Below, one piece after another: positions 10,010 to 21,061 of a DNA stretch of 64,000 bases. The position numbers and the translations under genes are program-made. The notes below the pieces were generated by a model. That model ran no database searches, was not told where the DNA came from, and saw only the letters and a program-made list of their open reading frames with translations. Source of the stretch: Cadophora sp. MPI-SDFR-AT-0126 (lineage: Eukaryota > Ascomycota > Leotiomycetes > Helotiales > Ploettnerulaceae); assembly GCA_020747065.1 (NCBI GenBank), contig JAGMVK010000001.1, forward strand, positions 1,054,001 to 1,118,000, read 5' to 3'. Positions within the stretch are counted from its first letter, which is position 1, and each line of letters starts with the position of its first letter.

Positions 10010-11404
10010 CTACTCTGCTTTCAATTGAGCAACTGTAGTCTTTTTGTAAGCTTTGATCTAGACCTCTTAACATAAAACTCACGTGAGATAGTTCCTCCAT
10101 CTTGATCAAACACTGAATAAACACCAGCTAAAAAGGCTGCCCCGAGGATTATATACTTTGGCTCGTCATCCAGTTCCTGGTGTCGAACAAACGGAACGGA
10201 ACAAAGTATTTCACCATCCTCGGAAGGACCTTCTAGAACGTAATTCCAAGGTGAAATCACGACAGAACAATCCGTACCTAGCCTTACGATCAAATCCGGC
10301 AGCTCAGCACGTTTATCACACTCAATTTGCCCCAGATTATCGTAATCCCCTCCGCATCGATCTTGAAGCTGTTGGGTAAGAGCATCCGGAAAGGAGATCC
10401 AAGGATACGCAGTCATGAAAACAGCTGTGTAGCCCGAGAGATCGGCATTGATGGCATCTGGCCCGGTTCCAAAAGATATCGAACGTACATCAACCTGCCA
10501 TCCACTTCCAAGCATTTGCCTCAGAGGCATTTTCTCGTGTGTTGTGTGCGTCGTGGGAATGGCCATCAGTTCTCCCTCAAACAGTTCAGAATTCACGTCC
10601 CCGAACATGATTTCGCCATCTCTGTACGGTGATTTCGAAAGCTTGATTGAAAAGATGTTCTTCTTCAGGCGGTGCTGTGCGATGAGATTATGCCAGGGAC
10701 TTATTGATCCCGAGAGATCTGATCCTGGAAGTGAAAGTGGGAATCTGGATAAACCCAATACCGAGTCCACCTTGTCTTCCCAGTAGAACGGGGAAACTCT
10801 GAACGAAGTGGCTTCTTCAAATATCTGGTTCTTGATTTCGAAACCCGCGACACGGAGTGTATCCTCTGACTTGAAACCTGAGGTATACATTCCCTGATAA
10901 TGAATATTGGTAGGAGTGCCATGCTCGACGTAGGTTTCCGAGTTGGAGGAGTTGTAAAGCTGATGCACCGAGCAAGCTGAGCTGGAGTTACATTTTGTTG
11001 AAGGGACAAAGAGGTCGGCCCAGCTGGTGTCGACAACAGCGCGGAACTGTTGTGGTGGAGTTCCAATTTGGATATTGGCCAGAAAGGATATTCTTGAATA
11101 ATCCTGGAATCGTTGTCAATCGCATCAATAAAAGTCTAAGAAATTATTTACTGTTATTTTCGCTGCGTGGGTGCCGCCATCTTCCGACCCTCCCGTCAAA
11201 GGAATTTGATTGTCTCCCTGTCTCTATTTGCATGTTAGATGAAGAGCTAGTCCCAGTTTTATATAGGGCGAAGCATACCATTTTTGTTTCATGGGTACTT
11301 GATAGTCTTGGAGACTGGCTTTGAGGCCGCTTCACGATCGATGACGTGGGAAGCAAGCAACCGAAGAACTCAGCCAGAAGAGTGACAACAGCAGGTAAGT
11401 TCAT
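10010..11404 (-). CDS. Secreted pepsin-like (peptidase A1) protein with altered second active site, 411 aa
   Basis: The protein has the peptidase A1 fold and enters the secretory pathway: residues 1-22 form a hydrophobic signal peptide. Exons are 11279-11404, 11152-11217, 10083-11103 and 10010-10032; splicing at each junction restores an A1-like reading frame. The first active-site region reads NIQIGTPPQQF then VVDTSWADLFVPS, with Asp89 (DTS in place of DTG). Where the second DTG should be, the protein reads GYTAVFMTAYPWISFP, so the catalytic Asp is replaced by Met294. The C-terminal ILGAAFLAGVYSVFDQ and the terminal GGTISLAQ are normal for the family. Without the second Asp, ordinary aspartic-protease catalysis is not expected; a binding, inhibitor or remodelled role is inferred. 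It is divergent from the SGNH/FG-GAP gene. Confidence 0.88.
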
Positions 11405-12517
11405 GTTCTGGCTGCATCAACACCCTTGTTGGCGTTGATTTTTAAAAGCAAGATGGATGTGGGATGAACATGTGTAAAGCTAGATGATGGGAAAGAGAGA
11501 GGATCAGGTACGATGAGGAGTGTGGATAGTCAACTTCGTTATTCTTCATGGAACAGAAGCCTGGCTTTTCAGAGTGCAAGACTCAAGGCAACTCCACAGA
11601 GATATACCCCTGTGGACTAAGCTAGTGGATGGTCATCTGATCCGAAGTGAATGCCAGTACTGGAAATAGGCGAGAAAGGTTATGATACAATATTCTTGAT
11701 CTAGAACCGGTCTAATTTCGAGTCATTTGTCCATGAACCCATCAATAATGCAACCCTAGTTTTCTTCTCTGGAATTCACGTCCGTCGGAGAGGTCAAATA
11801 GATTTAGCTTTTGAGAAGCCACTTGCTGTGCTATTTGCGGACATGAACACTTTCCCATGATCTTTCGCGTCTTCTACTGTTGGTTTTGAATTGTTGGTTA
11901 TGAATTGTTGGTTTTGAATAGAACTATTTACCTAAGAGGAAGGTTGGCAACCTTTACCGCCAAACTAGACCTTGCTCCGTAGAACTGCCAAGCCACTTGC
12001 CGTGCCATCTGCGGACATAAACTCTCCCATAGTATATCGCATCTTCTACTGTTGGTTTCAAACAGGACTATGTATGCAAGAGGAGAATTGAAGACCTTTA
12101 CCCGCCAAATTAGACGTTGCTCCGTAGGAATTGTCTTTGCAGATGCTAGGAACAGGGTGCGAATGTGTTACTAGAATAGCATCCGCATTTGCCCTTGAAG
12201 TTGGTTAGTTATGGGAGAGCCTTCGGAATCGGTTTTTCATCATCCCTCGTGGTACTAACAATAGCAAATTATCCTTTAGCCTATGGAACAGTAGTCATTG
12301 GGCTCATCTAGATGATTAGGACCCCTGTTGCAAGGTTGAAAATAGAATCTGTAAAGTTATGTGAAATGTACACACCTCCAGGGATCAGGGTAGTGGTGAG
12401 TATTGCCAGCAAAAGCTGCAGAGAACGAACGTCACTTGAAGGGAATATAAAGTCCAAGTGAAGGATGAAAATGTTGTGATACCCAGATTCCTACAACGAT
12501 CACCTATGCTTTGGAAG
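11405..12517. promoter_or_regulatory. Divergent intergenic region with an internal tandem repeat
   Basis: This 1.1-kb region separates two divergently transcribed genes for secreted proteins (pepsin-like and SGNH/FG-GAP). It holds both promoters and a diverged tandem duplication described separately. No ORF of interest is seen. Confidence 0.6.
11816..12133. repeat. Diverged direct tandem repeat, two units
   Basis: Unit 1 (about 11816-11987) and unit 2 (about 11990-12133) share matching blocks in the same order. These include AAGCCACTTGC, TTGCGGACAT versus CTGCGGACAT, TCTTCTACTGTTGGTTT, CCTTTACC-CGCCAAA and TTGCTCCGTAG. Unit 1 is longer because of a small internal triplication of a GTTGGTTNTGAATT-like motif near 11880-11918. 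The arrangement is a local duplication followed by point divergence, within a divergent promoter. Confidence 0.8.
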
Positions 12518-15500
12518 ATGCATCACTCTCAACTCACAGTCCTCCCTGGATGGCTGCTGCTATTTGGCCTCTCAACTGGTAAGCGAGCCATCAGTACTTA
12601 GATCATCCACATAGTCCACATAGCTAAGTACACAGCCTCTCCAACCCGTTTACTGTATGAAAGAAACATTTCGGACATCGCCAACGCAGTTTCGAGAAGA
12701 TGGAACATTGAATTCGATGGTCCAAAAGGAAACTGGGTTGGTTTAGGAGATTCATTTTCAGCTGGGCCGAGAGCAGGGAATCAGATTGACGGACCTTGCA
12801 AAAGGAATGATAAAGGATATCCTGCGATACTTCAAGACGACTGGCCTAATGATTACGCCCATACTCTGAAGTTCATTTCTTGTAGTGGGGCGAAGATACC
12901 GGATACGATCGAGAAGCAACTTCCTCAGATTGATAGTTCGTTGAAGTAAGAATACTGTCTAAATTACTCAAAAACACGGCTGACACTTGTGCTGCAGATA
13001 TGCAACTCTATCCATCTCAGGCAATGACATTGGCTTTTCGAAGATCCTCCAGTCTTGCATTGCTTCAGTCCCCTTTGCTAAGGATTGTGATGTCTTACTT
13101 GCGGACGCGCGAACAAAACTCTACTCGCAAGAGTTATTCGACGGCTACCAAGAAGTCGTTGACGGGGTCCTCTCCCGATCAGGATGGCAAGCAGATGGCG
13201 CCAACAGAGTCATGATTTACCAGACGTCCTATCCAGCATTCTTTGACGCACTCACACCGCAATGCAGTAGCATCACTTTCAATCCATTCATTGATGGAAG
13301 TCCTCTGGTGACTTCCGCGCTGAGGAATAAGATGAACAGTATTCAAGCTGAGTTGAATACCATGATAGCTTTCTGGATTGCGAACGTCAATGCAAAGTAT
13401 TCCGATACCTTCTCACCAATTTTATATGTCGACCAAGACGAGGACTACACTCAACATCGATTTTGTAACAAAGACACAACGGAACACGATTCGAACAATC
13501 CAAACACCTGGTTCTTTCATATCAGGGGCGCCGGAAACCCTCCTACAGTCAGTGATTACGCTGCTGTCAATCCAGACACCTGCGAAGCTGCGGCCGGAGA
13601 TGACTTCCGGTCGTTGTGGATTTGTGGCATGGTTCGACAGAAGCAAAAGAATCCGGATTTTGACCTCACGAAGACGGTTCCATTCGAATGGGTTGCTAAG
13701 ATCTTTCATCCCACAATCCCAGGACACACCGCTGTCGCAAAGGCGGTCAAAAACGCCATGGCGTTTGAGTTGTACCGATCTGGTGTTCAGAATTTGAAAA
13801 CTCTCGCCGCGGGCGATTCCATCACTTTTGGATACCGAAGCTCAGATGGTAATGGTTACAGGCGTTATCTTGATAACTTGTTGACTGAAAATTCTTATAA
13901 CATAGAATGGTATGGAACTCAGAATGCAGGAGGCCGGCTGCGCCATGAAGGCTACTCGGGGTATAAGATCCAAGAACTTGAACAGAGGCTGCTGCAATCT
14001 GGTTCATTGACCAATGAGCTGAATCTCGTGCTTTTGATGGTTGGAACCAACGATATCAATCAAGGGGCAACACCGGCTACGGCTGCTCGTTACCTCAGTC
14101 ACTTAATCCAAACAATCCACTCGCGCTCGCCGGATGCCATGATACTCATTGGCAATCTAATTCCTATGGGTGCCAGCAAAGTGCCCATCTTCCCTCTGGA
14201 CAGCAAGCAAAGAGCGGTCATGGAGTAAGTTGTGCCATTAAACTTCGAAGAAAGTGCGGCTAACTCAAACTCTCCTCCCAGATACAACTCGTACATTCGA
14301 GATCTAGTAAACCAAGGCCGAACTGAAGGTCAGAGAATTGCAGTGGTACATTCGTCAGTCGACCAATTTTCACGAGCAGACGATCTCCACCCCAATGACA
14401 AAGGATACGAAAAGATGGGTCACGATTGGTATGAAGCCATTCAACGCGTGAACCAGAAAGGCTTGATCAAAGATGCACCTTTCGCAGCAGATCAAGCTTG
14501 CGCAACTAATCCAGTATGGTACCCACAAGGTGAGATTGCGAATGGAGCTGGGTTGGGCAAGGATTTGCAGGCCAATGTTAATTGTGGTGACATGTAAGTT
14601 ATTACTGTCGAACTCGACAATAGAGTATTTGCAGCTAACACTCACAGTCCTGGTACGCCAGGTAAATGCTCTTGTGGCACTGGGATCGACACCACAGAGC
14701 CAGGGAATTACGAGGTAATGTTGACTGGAAGTTCTTGTATTGATATGAGCTATGAGAACATTCATGCAGTGCATTTCGCGGATCTCGATGGTACGTTCGT
14801 GTTTTTGAGCGTTTCCTCTCTGACCGAGTGCTGACTCGCATAATCTTGGAGGCGACGGACGAGCCGAGTACCTTTGGGTCGATGCAAAAGGAGCTGTGCG
14901 TGCATTCTACAACCAAGGATCTGCCTCTCCTCCACAATCTCAAAGTGGCTCGAAAGTCAGCTGGTGGGATGCAGGAACAATCGCAACTGGAGTTGGTGCT
15001 CGAAGGCAGGAGGTCCACTTTGCAGGTAGGCTCATCGCGGCACCTTAATCCAATACTTCAACTTATCGTGTACCAGACATCAACGGCGACGGAAGAGACG
15101 ACTATATTTGGGTACATCCAGACGGCTCCATAGAAGTATGGATCAACCAGGGTCAGGTTGCAGGCGGCAAAACGCCTGCAAATGTGGGTTGGTGGCCACA
15201 AGGCATAGTCGCAACCGGAACTGGCAGCCCCGGTTCTCGCATCAAGTTTGCAGACATCAATGGAGATGGGAAGGCTGATTATCTGACTATTGATAATATC
15301 GGTGGCGTAGATGTGTATCTGAATCTCGGACCAAAAGCTGGTACTGACCCGAACGGAGGTAAAGTTGAGTGGTGGCCACAAAAGAAGACGGCCACTGGTG
15401 TTGGTGGTACTAGGTTACAAACTCATTTTGGGGATATGAATGGTATGTATACACTGCTGAGTCCCAAGCTGAAATTTTGACATCAGGATGCTAAGTGTCA

Positions 15501-15752
15501 ACAGGTGATGGTCGAGATGACTACCTGTGGCTTCAAGACAGCGGCGCTGTTCGTCTCTGGCAGAATGGTGGAAGTGCTGGGAACCCTGGAGAAAGGATTT
15601 GGATTGAGCGAGGCGAGATAACGACAGGTGATGGTACGCCAGGGTACCAGATTCTGTTTGCTGATCTGAATGGTGATGGAAGGGTCGAGTATCTGAAAGT
15701 TGACCCAAACACTTCTGCCGTATCGGCGTATCAGAATGCTTGCCATTCTTAG
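12518..15752 (+). CDS. Secreted double-SGNH hydrolase with C-terminal FG-GAP/VCBS repeats, 946 aa
   Basis: This is a secreted multidomain esterase/lipase-like protein. Eight exons: 12518-12578, 12636-12945, 12998-14224, 14282-14593, 14648-14790, 14852-15025, 15077-15442 and 15505-15752; frame is kept throughout. Residues 1-20 form a signal peptide. SGNH domain 1 (about 55-385) has GDSFSAG with Ser60, SGNDIGF (block III) and His361 in HPTIPGH. SGNH domain 2 (about 392-610) has GDSITFG with Ser398, a GTNDIN block and LHPNDKGY with the distal His. A Cys-containing linker follows. Five FG-GAP/VCBS-type repeats (about 675-946) carry ADxNGDGRxDY-like calcium-binding loops, which in known proteins form a beta-propeller. 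Three introns fall at or near the same loop in different repeats. Substrate is unknown; a plant or microbial surface ester is a guess. Confidence 0.92.
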
Positions 15753-17957
15753 GCGGTGGTCGGGATTTCGATCTAAATTCCAGACTGCGTGTTGTATATG
15801 ATCATCGCTCTTCTCCTTCGATTTCACTGTACTTTCAACAAGGAGTGACAGTTTCATGCCACCAGGTATAAGAGACTACATCTTGGCTGTCTTTCCGAAG
15901 CCAGAAAAAAATCCTTGGGATCTGCCGAATAGATCTCGCTTATCGAGAAAATTTAAGCCTTCTCTTACGGGTCATATTCTTGATTTATACATGTCGCATC
16001 CGCCCACAGCGAAGCATTTTTAGACGCAACGACTGAAGTAGATCTGTAGAAGGTCAACTAACTTAGTAATTAAAGAAGCCAGCTATGCTGCTGGGTTAGC
16101 CCATCTTTGCATGAGACGTCTCATCTATGAGCATACCTTGACTGTCTCCTCATCAACTCCTCTTTCCCAAGGTCTCACCCCAATCAACTCTGACGATAGC
16201 CAAAGACATAGAGTTAAAATTCGCTAGTTGTACCCTCTTCGCATAATTTATGGTATTAATTGAACCACGTATCGCCCTCAAGATCTACGATAAACCAGGT
16301 GAATCCAACGAGGTAGAACCTAAAATACCCGAACATTTAGCGGCCTATCCAAGTATCTCAGTCAGCTATGTCCTAGCTAGACAGAAAAGCATGGAAAGGA
16401 GGGGGAGGTAGGAGCAGGTAGAGCTATAGACAAAATCTTAGCTAACAAGATTCTTAGACAGAAACTCATCTGTGGTAAAGTAATCTTGAGGCGCTTACTG
16501 TATGATGCCCGCAAAGCGAAGCGAATCGACACCGCCGGTTTTGTCACTCCGTTGCTGACAAAGGTCGTGCGCTCAAATGCCTTTCGGCAGGACCTTTAGG
16601 GTAGCACTTTTCATTGGAAGAATACGCCGAAGAGAGAAATCAATAGGTGAATCGAGTGCGAATCTTAATTAGCAGATACTAATGATTCCTAGATTAGCCA
16701 GCTCAAGTTATCGACACACGTCCATACATTAATGCCAAAGACGTTTTCTACGCAGACACTGGGGCGGGGAACTTTATGGTTTCAGCAGAGAAGTCTAACC
16801 CAGAAGCTTAGTCCAAGATTATCAAATTCGTCAAGTATGATGTGACGAAGCGAGTCGATCGATCTAGAGAATATGATCATGGTGTCGGAGAAGGACTTTG
16901 GTTATGTAGCGAACTTGCACATTGCGGGCCCTGAGCTTTTGAAGCCAGCAAGTGCTTTGCAGCATGATGTTGGCAAGAGAACTTGATACATTGATGATTA
17001 CTTATTTACTAACACATAATACGGTTCTTGGGACGATGCAGAAAGCGGTGTTTTGCAGAGGTCGATATAAATTACTCCGTCAAGCTATCCAGGATCTCTG
17101 TCCGTGCTCTCTTGGGGACTTTCAGTGACTGATTTCTCAGGCCACTTAGCATCGTCATTGTGTTGGGCTACAAAGCATGCTTTGATTGGTTACGTCCAAT
17201 TTCTAACACTGTTGATGGAAAGAGGGGGACTGAGGCGGTTATTGTTGCTCTTGGGTAAGTGCAGTTCCTCGCTAAAGCATCAACAAAGTGAATCAAAACA
17301 AAATTGAGAATTTAGCGCCGTTGTCAACAAAGCAGCATCGACAAATACCTCTCTGGACAGCTGACACAGTAGTTAAATGACACGTGAGCGAATCCAGTCT
17401 AGAAGAATAAACCTACTGGGAGACGTGGCGGAGACCCTGATTTCTCTGTGGCTTGAGGAAGCTGAGAAATATAGAAGCTCCAATTGCAGGTCCATTTCCT
17501 CTGTCGTAGAATCATATTTGGAAGATCGAGAACCCGGCTTTGGATGCTATGATGAAAGAGAGGCGTTCGAGCTTCAGGCTTGAAGACGAAAGGCTTGAGA
17601 TCTCCGACGTAATCTTTTGGTTGTGGAGGACGCGCTTTTCTTGAGTAATTTTGGAGATCAATCATTGACCTCTAGACTATTCGATGCTTCAATGATAAAG
17701 GCTCTCCTAGCTTTCAGACTTTCAAAGAACATTTCATGTTTTTCTAGCATCTTCTTATCAACATCTCTCGGCTCTTTGCATACCCTCCTCATTATACACA
17801 CCCGTCATTGTCCCATACTCAGCCCTATATCTACACCATCCTCTCCTCATCTAACCTGCCCAGCATTCGACCCAAAATCTCCAAGTGAGCTTCTCCATCT
17901 ACACATACGCCATCCCAATCAGCCAAAACACTGACTGCAAAATCCGCACTGTCATAC
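15753..17957. other. Gene-poor region with decayed coding sequence
   Basis: Most of this 2.2-kb interval holds no intact gene. A 53-codon ORF at 16250-16411 (plus; contains YDKPGESNEVEP and IPEHLAAYPSISVSY) looks codon-biased but matches nothing I know. A likely short-chain dehydrogenase relic is described separately. From about 17750 the sequence is pyrimidine- and C-rich, a probable leader of the next gene. Confidence 0.5.
16700..17260 (+). pseudogene. Possible short-chain dehydrogenase (SDR) relic
   Basis: On the plus strand one frame reads KDVFYADTGAGNFMVSAEK, then after an in-frame TAG reads SKIIKFVKYDVTKRVD. This resembles the strand from an SDR cofactor-binding region (a VxFADID-like strand, then FVKxDVTK). 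Further on, fragments like VANLHIAGPELL and YKACFDWLRPIS appear in shifted frames, resembling the NLxGP and active-site helix regions. Stops and shifts break every frame. The match is by eye and weak, so this is a tentative call. Confidence 0.3.
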
Positions 17958-18887
17958 ATGAACCCACAAACCCAACACTGTAACTGCCACTGCCAAACAT
18001 GCCAAAACTCCTCACACTTCTCTTCTTCCTGCTACTACTGCTCTTCCTCCCCCCACTACACACGCAACAACAGCAACTGCACCCACCACCACAACTGCCA
18101 ACCGACCCAGGATCCATACTGCAACCATACTCCGCCTACTCCACCTCAATTCAGACGCCGCTCACAACCTCACTACACCAACCACAACCACAATCAGACC
18201 CAAACTCGCCACCACCAACCCCAACCCCAACACCAACGCCATCCTCATCCGAGGAACAGAAACAGAAACAGGAACAGCAACCACCATTCTGGACCCCCCA
18301 ACCCCACCCAGAACCTCAATACCTCGCCCTATTCGAGCGCCGCCACTGTCGGAGGCAGACCTCTACCCCTCGCCCCTCTGAGATCGAGATCTCGGTCTCG
18401 AACTCATCGATATGATGGTCGCTCGAGCAGGAGACGTTCAAGAGATCCTTCTTGGCTACGCGAAGAGATGCGGAGAGATAGGGAAGATCGAGATCGAAAC
18501 CGAAGTCCAATGCCAAGGGAAAGTGTAGATTCTGGTGTGAGGGGAAGGGGAAGAGAAATGGGGTGGTTTGTCCAAGGTTTTGTTTTGCCTTTTGGATTGG
18601 GGAGGAGGGAGAGGGAGAGAGGAGACGTTGATAGCTGGGAGGTTCATGGGTATTCTGACGTTTGGTACGGAGAGGCAAGTGGAGATGATCGGTATGGATA
18701 TGAGGGTGATGAGCGGTATCGAAGTGGGAGGGATAAAAATGAGGATAGTGATGGAGAGGACTTGTATCGGTTTAGGGCGGGATATGGATGGAGACGGGGA
18801 AATCGAAGGGGGATGAGCGAAAGGGAGACGGGAAGGGGAAGGTCGAGGGAGAGAGGAGGCATTTGGTGGAGGGCTTGGGGACTTTGA
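17958..18887 (+). CDS. Low-complexity Cys/His/Asn- and Arg-rich hypothetical protein, 309 aa
   Basis: This is a single open frame of 310 codons preceded by a C/T-rich leader. The N-terminal third is rich in Cys, His, Asn, Gln and Pro, with repeated C-x-C and C-x2-C pairs (CNCHCQTCQ near residue 8, then SSCYYCSSS). The middle has RNRNRN and RSRSRSR-type runs. The C-terminal third is rich in Arg, Asp, Glu, Gly and Trp, including RRDREDRDRNR. I recognise no family. The composition recalls intrinsically disordered RNA-associated or fast-evolving proteins. A competing frame (17999-18415) encodes Pro/Gln-rich sequence and could be chance from the same low-complexity DNA. Confidence 0.5.
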   Translation: MNPQTQHCNCHCQTCQNSSHFSSSCYYCSSSPHYTRNNSNCTHHHNCQPTQDPYCNHTPPTPPQFRRRSQPHYTNHNHNQTQTRHHQPQPQHQRHPHPRNRNRNRNSNHHSGPPNPTQNLNTSPYSSAATVGGRPLPLAPLRSRSRSRTHRYDGRSSRRRSRDPSWLREEMRRDREDRDRNRSPMPRESVDSGVRGRGREMGWFVQGFVLPFGLGRRERERGDVDSWEVHGYSDVWYGEASGDDRYGYEGDERYRSGRDKNEDSDGEDLYRFRAGYGWRRGNRRGMSERETGRGRSRERGGIWWRAWGL

Positions 18888-19273
18888 TTGGTGTGTAGAT
18901 AGGAGAGACACTGGTGCTAGCTATGTTGTGGTCCGTTTTTGGTATGATCGAGGGACGGGAGAGAGGAGTGAAGGACTGTTGCGGATCGCTGAATTCGATT
19001 GTTGATTTCAGGAGCTCCGTCGCTTGCTAGCTCGCGGTGTCAGCGGGATGAGGTCAGGGTCGGGTTGTCCAGGCAACTTTTGATGTTGGCATAGACGTGA
19101 TGGAATCCAAACTAATGAAGATTGAAGTGCTTTTCCTATTTGCACTTCCCTTGAAATGCTTTGTTCCTGTTGTACAAAATTGTCCCCGAGAAGTGCGGCT
19201 GTACAATTATCATACAAGTCTATCCATACAAGGCCCAACCGTAGGATCCTCACTATCATATGCAAGTACCTCT
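18888..19273. other. Convergent 3' flanks
   Basis: This interval lies between the stop codons of the low-complexity gene (plus) and the MPP-alpha gene (minus). No feature is recognised. Confidence 0.5.
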
Positions 19274-21061
19274 TTATCTCCTACCTAGCTTCCAGCGATC
19301 GATTCTATCCTGAATCTCTGCCCACTGGAAAGGCTTGCGGGTAATACCCTCCTCTTCACCCTCCTGTAACACCACAGTTGGCGCACCACTTCCCTGTCCT
19401 GGATTCTCCACCAGACCACCAACTACTATTCTCGCCACTCTCCTCAGATCCTGCACGGTCAACTCATCGATCTTTTTACACATTTCTCTCACGCCAACCT
19501 TACGCCCATGGACCTGAACCTGTCGGCCTAAATCCTCAAGCTCGACCATCCTACTCTCGAGATTCATGAGCAGACTGGATCGTAATTGGTTCTTCGCTCT
19601 GTTGACTTCAGCCGTCTGTAATGAGGCGTATCCGCTGTCGAGAGTCAGGGCTTGGAGTTCGCGGCACATGACATCGAGCATGTTGACGACGTTTCCAGGC
19701 GAACAACTTGACGATATGCCGAAGAGTCCGGAATCGGTGTAGGAGTGATTGAAGGCGACGCATGACTCTACCCAGCCGTGCTGGTTCAAAACGTTGGTGT
19801 AGAGTCGTGAGTACATGCCTTTGCCTGGTCCTCCAGCTGAAAAGGATCCGCCACCACCGAGGAGTGTTTGGAGCGTGGCGAGAGCGTAAATATCATCAGA
19901 TGATATGGGAAGAGCCTCAAATGCGAGGTGGATGTGTGTGAGGGGAGGGAGGGAGGCGTTGATTGGTGGTGGGAGGGAAGGTAGGGACAAGAAACCTCCT
20001 GTATATTTGGATGGCTGTAGGATGTCATATGGAGTTGGGGCTAGGTCCCCCACTGATTGCACAGATGCGTTATTTGTTGCCGTAGTGGAGATGTTTTTGA
20101 AGAAAGGAATTCGTGAGAGAAGTTTTGAGGGTTGTTGTGTTGGGGAAGGTGGAACCGAAGATCCAGAGGATATCGAGCTCTCACTATCGCTAGCAGACGA
20201 TTCGAAAGAAGTCTCGGATCCAGTTGGTGACATGATAGGCGTTTCTGATGCTGGCATATCTCCAAAGTATTCCTCCGTAAGTCTCAGAGCTTCATCATGT
20301 TGAACCCCCGCAAATGCTACTACCATTCTCTCCGGTCTGAAGAACGTCGATCTGTATGCTTCCACAACGCTCTTGTTGATTTGGGAGAGTCTCTCCTGGG
20401 GACACAATAACGGATTTCCTAATGTGTTGTCCTTGAAGGCAGCCATGTGTACCAATTCTGGCAAGATCAACTCTGGCTTCGACCAGATCTCTCCAATTTC
20501 GTATGCAGCAGTTTCCAGCTGTTGTGAAACCTCTTCCTCAGTAATCAGCGGATCGCGAATCGTCTCTGCCAGGAGAGCAAGTGTGGTCGGTACGGCAGAG
20601 TTGAAAGTTGCAGACTGATACATCAGGGATTCTCTTGATGAAGCACAGTGTATGTTTCCACCCAAGGTCTCCAGCGATTCCAGCATCTCATCACTCGTTC
20701 GATTCTTCGTAGATTTGAAAGCTAGTCTGTCCATAATGTGGCTCACGCCTCTGAGGTATTCGTTTTCATATCGAGATCCCGCATCGATAAAGACTCCAAC
20801 GCCGGAGAAATGCCCTGGCAGGGCTTCTGTCGCAACTCGGATGCCATTGGAAAGAGTGGATATTTGGTCGAGCTCTGCAGGATCCTATACTTGATCAGTA
20901 CTGCACACAAGCCTGAAGGAGTTGTTTAAAGTGTGTACCTTTTGTATTGGTTCAACAACAGTTGCCAGGCCTCTGGAACGAAAAGAAGGAAAGATGATGC
21001 TAGGGAAAGTCGGCCATTTTGGAAATGCGCGGGTCAGCGTTCTCGACGAGCATTTCAACAT
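19274..21061 (-). CDS. Mitochondrial processing peptidase alpha subunit, 577 aa
   Basis: This is the substrate-recognition subunit of the matrix protease that removes presequences from imported proteins; in some fungi it also associates with complex III core proteins. Exons are 20939-21061 and 19274-20884. The N-terminus is a typical matrix presequence, with many Arg, Ser and Thr and no acidic residues early (MLKCSSRTLTRAF). The body begins STLSNGIRVATEALPGHFSG. In place of the zinc-binding HxxEH of the beta subunit it has GVSHIMDRLAFKST, as expected for alpha. The Gly-rich substrate loop is present (LLGGGGSFSAGGPGKGMYSRL). A Ser/Glu/Pro-rich insertion of about 70 residues follows DMPASETP. 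The length matches filamentous-fungal orthologues (yeast Mas2 is 482 aa). Confidence 0.94.

Noticed and set aside
17377..17665. Frames on both strands in the gene-poor region before the low-complexity gene
   Set aside because: Neither product has a recognisable motif, and they overlap each other on opposite strands.
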